A stretch of DNA of 64,000 nucleotides, taken from Natronogracilivirga saccharolytica (GTDB taxonomy: Bacteria; Bacteroidota; Rhodothermia; Balneolales; Natronogracilivirgulaceae). The notes under the pieces were generated by a model that was given only the letters and a program-made list of their open reading frames with translations, did no database searches and had not been told where the DNA came from. The translations under genes and the position numbers were made by a program. Where the stretch lies: NCBI RefSeq assembly GCF_017921895.1, contig NZ_JAFIDN010000005.1, positions 62,001 through 126,000 on the forward strand, read 5' to 3'. Below, in pieces: positions 61,690 through 64,000 of this stretch; position 1 is the first letter of the stretch, and the number at the start of each line of letters is the position of its first letter.

Positions 61690-62375
61690 TTTCAGGCTCT
61701 GAAATAGAAAAACTGAACAACTCATTTGAAGGGACCTCCCCTGCTCGCATCATGAAATGGGCGACCGACACCTACGGCGAGGATGCCGTGCTTTCGACCG
61801 GTTTCGGTGCTTCCGGCATTGTGCTCATGCACCAGCTTTCACTGGTCAAACCCGGAGCAACCGCATTTTATCTGGACACCGACCTACTGTTCGGGGAGAC
61901 CTATGATCTGATCGACCGGATCCGTGAACGCATGGACATCCGGCTTCTTCGTGTGCGAACCAATGTCAGCCTCGAAGAACAGGCCAGAGAGCATGGTGAA
62001 AAACTGTGGGAGTCACGGCCCGATTTGTGCTGCCACATCCGGAAAGTACTGCCGCTGCAAAATTTTCTGAAGGATAAAAAGGCGTGGTTCACCGGAATTC
62101 GCCGCGATCAGTCTCCGACCCGCAAAAACACACCCGTTCTGCAATGGGATGAAAACCTTGAAGTGATCAAAGTCAGTCCGCTAGCCACATGGACGGAGGA
62201 TGAGGTCTGGTCTTACATCCGGATTAATGAACTGCCTTACAATGAGCTGCACGACAAGGGGTATCCCAGCATCGGCTGCTGGCCCTGCACACGGGCGGTC
62301 AAAGAGGGCGAGGATTTGCGCGCCGGCCGCTGGTCGGATATCTCAAAAACCGAATGCGGTATTCACTCAAGGTGA
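61686..62375 (+). CDS. cysH: Assimilatory adenylylsulfate (APS) reductase
   Basis: 229 residues, PAPS/APS reductase fold. The conserved P-loop-like STGFGASGIVL and the Cys pairs DLCCHIRK (Cys115, Cys116) and GCWPCTRA (Cys198, Cys201) form the [4Fe-4S] site that marks APS-using enzymes, and the catalytic Cys224 is in ECGIH. It reduces APS to sulfite with thioredoxin. The overlap with cobA and the 6-base gap to the next gene show a tight operon that couples sulfate reduction to siroheme supply for sulfite reductase. Confidence 0.95.
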   Translation: MISGSEIEKLNNSFEGTSPARIMKWATDTYGEDAVLSTGFGASGIVLMHQLSLVKPGATAFYLDTDLLFGETYDLIDRIRERMDIRLLRVRTNVSLEEQAREHGEKLWESRPDLCCHIRKVLPLQNFLKDKKAWFTGIRRDQSPTRKNTPVLQWDENLEVIKVSPLATWTEDEVWSYIRINELPYNELHDKGYPSIGCWPCTRAVKEGEDLRAGRWSDISKTECGIHSR

Positions 62376-62381
62376 CCTGAT

Positions 62382-63107
62382 ATGTCTTTTTACCCCGTTT
62401 TTCTGACGCGGCTGCACGAGAATAAAGTTGTGCTATTGGGCGGAGATGAAGAGGCCGAGCGCAAAACTGCCGAACTGATTTCCTTTGGAGCCCGCGTACA
62501 TGTCATCAGCTCCGAAATTACAGGCCAGATGCAGAGTTGGTACGAAGATGGTGCTTTTGAATGGACGCCGAGAGAGTACAAATTTGGTGATCTTGAAGGT
62601 GCCGGTTTTGTTGTGGCGGCCGAGTATACAAACCGTGTTGCCGCTGAAGCGGCGCAGGAAGCCGGCAAGCGAAATTTGCTGATTAATGTGATGGATAATA
62701 TTCCGCTGTCGAATTCGGCTTTCGGATCGGTGGTGTGTCAGGGCAAACTGACGGTTTCATTTTCAACCAACGGGCTGGCGCCGGCGCTGGCCGTCCGGCT
62801 GAAGGAACGATTTCAGCAGGAGCTGGATGATGCCTACGGGGAGTTTCTGGCACTCTCAGAGACCATTCGCCCGGCCATCATGGAAACCATCACAGACGGT
62901 GAGATCCGCAAAAAAAAATGGTATGACTGGGTCGATTCCGAAACGATAACTCTGCTTCGTGAGGGAAACCGGGAAAAAGCCCTGGATGTGACCGAATCGA
63001 TCTGGGGAAGCAGGATCATGTTGCGCTCGGGGCTCAGAAAAAACAAAGGGTTTCTGGGCTATCTCCGCGATACCTTCCGGGATTGGCTGCGGTTAGAAAA
63101 AATGTAA
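62382..63107 (+). CDS. Precorrin-2 dehydrogenase / sirohydrochlorin ferrochelatase (Met8/CysG-N type)
   Basis: 241 residues. An N-terminal Rossmann domain (ENKVVLLGGDEEAERKTAELISFG; V-G-G-x-x-A-x-R-K pattern) is followed by a Met8-like dimerisation domain (SFSTNGLAPALAVRLKERF) and a family-typical C-terminal helical part. It oxidises precorrin-2 with NAD+ and inserts iron to form siroheme. It completes the pathway begun by CobA, 6 bases after cysH. A terminator follows the stop directly. Confidence 0.92.
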   Translation: MSFYPVFLTRLHENKVVLLGGDEEAERKTAELISFGARVHVISSEITGQMQSWYEDGAFEWTPREYKFGDLEGAGFVVAAEYTNRVAAEAAQEAGKRNLLINVMDNIPLSNSAFGSVVCQGKLTVSFSTNGLAPALAVRLKERFQQELDDAYGEFLALSETIRPAIMETITDGEIRKKKWYDWVDSETITLLREGNREKALDVTESIWGSRIMLRSGLRKNKGFLGYLRDTFRDWLRLEKM

Positions 63108-63141
63108 GCGGAGACCCCAGTCCTATAAGGTCTCCGCTTTT
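63108..63141 (+). terminator. Rho-independent terminator of the siroheme-sulfate operon
   Basis: GCGGAGACC (63108-63116) pairs with GGTCTCCGC (63129-63137) as a perfect 9-bp stem, followed by four T. It lies immediately after the stop codon of the Met8-like gene. Confidence 0.9.
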
Positions 63142-63273
63142 GGTCCGGATGCGGCTTCGGACTCTCTCTTATTCGTAATGCAATGATTTGTAAAACAACC
63201 TTCCTTCATTTTCACAATTATTATTACCACAACCTTTTTTCCACCGCAAACAGATTGCAGCCCGCAATCAACC

Positions 63274-64000
63274 TCAGATTATTCCGGTCTGTTTCAGGAT
63301 GTGATCCACCGCCTGTTCTGCTGACAGCCTGTCGGTGTCCACCGAAATCACATGCTTGCCCTCCGGCGCCTCATGGCCGGCATCATAGCCTGTCAGTGAT
63401 GCCATTTTGCCTTCCCTGGCTTTTCGGTACAGGCCTTTCGGATCCCGCTCCTGAAGCGTTTCCGGCGCACAATGCACATAAACCTCACTGAACCGGCCTT
63501 CGGGATGCAACCCCCTGACGGCATCGCGGTCGGCACGATATGGCGATACAAATGAACAGATAACCACATCGCCATGCTCAAAAAAAAGTCTTGCCACCTC
63601 ACCGACCCTCCTGATGTTTTCCTTCCGGTCAGCCGGAGAAAATCCGAGATCCCGGTTCAAACCGTGGCGGACCTGGTCTCCGTCAAGCAGCATGGTACGC
63701 TTGCCCTGCTCCCACAACCGCCGCTCAAGTTCCCCGGCTATGGTCGTTTTGCCTGCCCCGGATGCCCCCGTAAGCCATATCACATGTGCAGAGTGGCCAT
63801 TGCGCTGTTCCCGTTCCACCCGCGGAATATTCCACGGCTCCCAGGTCACATCGGGACTTTTCTCCTCAGGCACATCCAGTGCGGATGAGCTCGTGTTCCG
63901 TATCATTCCTGCCCCGACAGTCACATTGTCGGCGGGGTCAATCAGAATAAAACTTCCGGTGGCATTATTGAGCTTGTAAGCGTCAAAAAAGAGCGGCGTT
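63274..64000 (-). CDS. cysNC: Bifunctional sulfate adenylyltransferase subunit 1 / adenylylsulfate kinase (CysN-CysC fusion), 5' part outside window
   Basis: The frame stays open to the end of the window. The first residues visible read F-D-A-Y-K-L-N-N-A-T-G-S-F-I-L-I-D-P, then VTVGAGMIRN: this is the C-terminal end of the CysN GTPase. It continues without a stop into APS kinase: P-loop LTGASGAGKTTIA, LLDGDQVRHGLN, ICSFVSPYRADRD and the GLY-R-K motif. Hence a NodQ-type fusion transcribed leftwards. CysN stimulates ATP sulfurylase; CysC phosphorylates APS to PAPS. Starts inside the window such as the GTG at 63924 would cut CysN and are rejected. Convergent with the cobA operon. Confidence 0.93.
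   Translation of the reverse strand, partial: TPLFFDAYKLNNATGSFILIDPADNVTVGAGMIRNTSSSALDVPEEKSPDVTWEPWNIPRVEREQRNGHSAHVIWLTGASGAGKTTIAGELERRLWEQGKRTMLLDGDQVRHGLNRDLGFSPADRKENIRRVGEVARLFFEHGDVVICSFVSPYRADRDAVRGLHPEGRFSEVYVHCAPETLQERDPKGLYRKAREGKMASLTGYDAGHEAPEGKHVISVDTDRLSAEQAVDHILKQTGII

Overview
The window most likely comes from a member of the Balneolota/Rhodothermota branch of the Bacteroidota-like bacteria. This is inference. It rests on three secreted proteins that end in the type IX secretion (T9SS) sorting domain with the QNYPNPFNP signature, on start codons that mostly lack Shine-Dalgarno sequences, on Bacteroidota-type TANNTTTG promoter motifs, and on acidic proteins with a strong set of secreted peptidases. 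That profile fits a proteolytic, possibly haloalkaliphilic heterotroph. No rRNA, tRNA, insertion sequence, prophage or CRISPR array was seen.

Layout. 1-7.1 kb: the end of one T9SS cargo gene and two complete tandem paralogous T9SS beta-solenoid proteins. 7.2-14.8 kb: nfo, an S9 peptidase, and a two-component pair (propeller histidine kinase plus LuxR-type regulator). 14.8-15.6 kb: a structured non-coding stretch. 15.6-28.2 kb: housekeeping genes (acnA, lipid kinase with a DedA protein, trxA, dnaE, an SDR, a hydrolase, acyP-thpR, a Ca2+/Na+ antiporter). 28.3-30.6 kb: a GH13 glycosidase and a GH28 remnant. 30.6-33.8 kb: a membrane protein, an MBL-fold exonuclease and an ATP-dependent DNA ligase. 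34-37 kb: groESL with CIRCE operator, and rsmA. 37.2-46.9 kb: alanine dehydrogenase, M28 peptidase, HiPIP, a large S9 peptidase, a K+ channel with RCK domains, an IYD-like nitroreductase and an Smr protein. 46.9-58.5 kb: PNPOx-like protein, AP2-like protein, rmuC, gamma-glutamyltransferase, S9 peptidase, msrA and DPP-IV. 58.8-60.3 kb: an LTD/SdiA-regulated-like lipoprotein. 60.9-64 kb: siroheme and sulfate assimilation (cobA, cysH, met8-type gene, convergent cysN-cysC fusion running off the window).

How the genes work together. Four S9-family peptidases, an M28 aminopeptidase and a gamma-glutamyltransferase, all with export signals, form an extracytoplasmic peptide-degrading set; alanine dehydrogenase and aconitase would feed amino-acid carbon into central metabolism. 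The sulfate genes supply reduced sulfur: CysN/C activates sulfate, CysH reduces APS, and CobA plus the Met8-like enzyme make siroheme for sulfite reductase.

Most notable non-coding observations. (1) A roughly 80-115 bp dispersed element whose 3' end is the ATG start codon occurs ahead of three unrelated genes (SDR, gamma-glutamyltransferase, DPP-IV), with a fourth tandem copy. (2) At three loci the last bases of a gene, stop codon included, are tandemly or directly duplicated. (3) There is a candidate transcription attenuator upstream of the cobA operon (promoter-like motif, then an orphan terminator). (4) The acnA leader has mutually exclusive inverted repeats. (5) A minus-strand terminator lies in a gene-free stretch and suggests an unannotated RNA.
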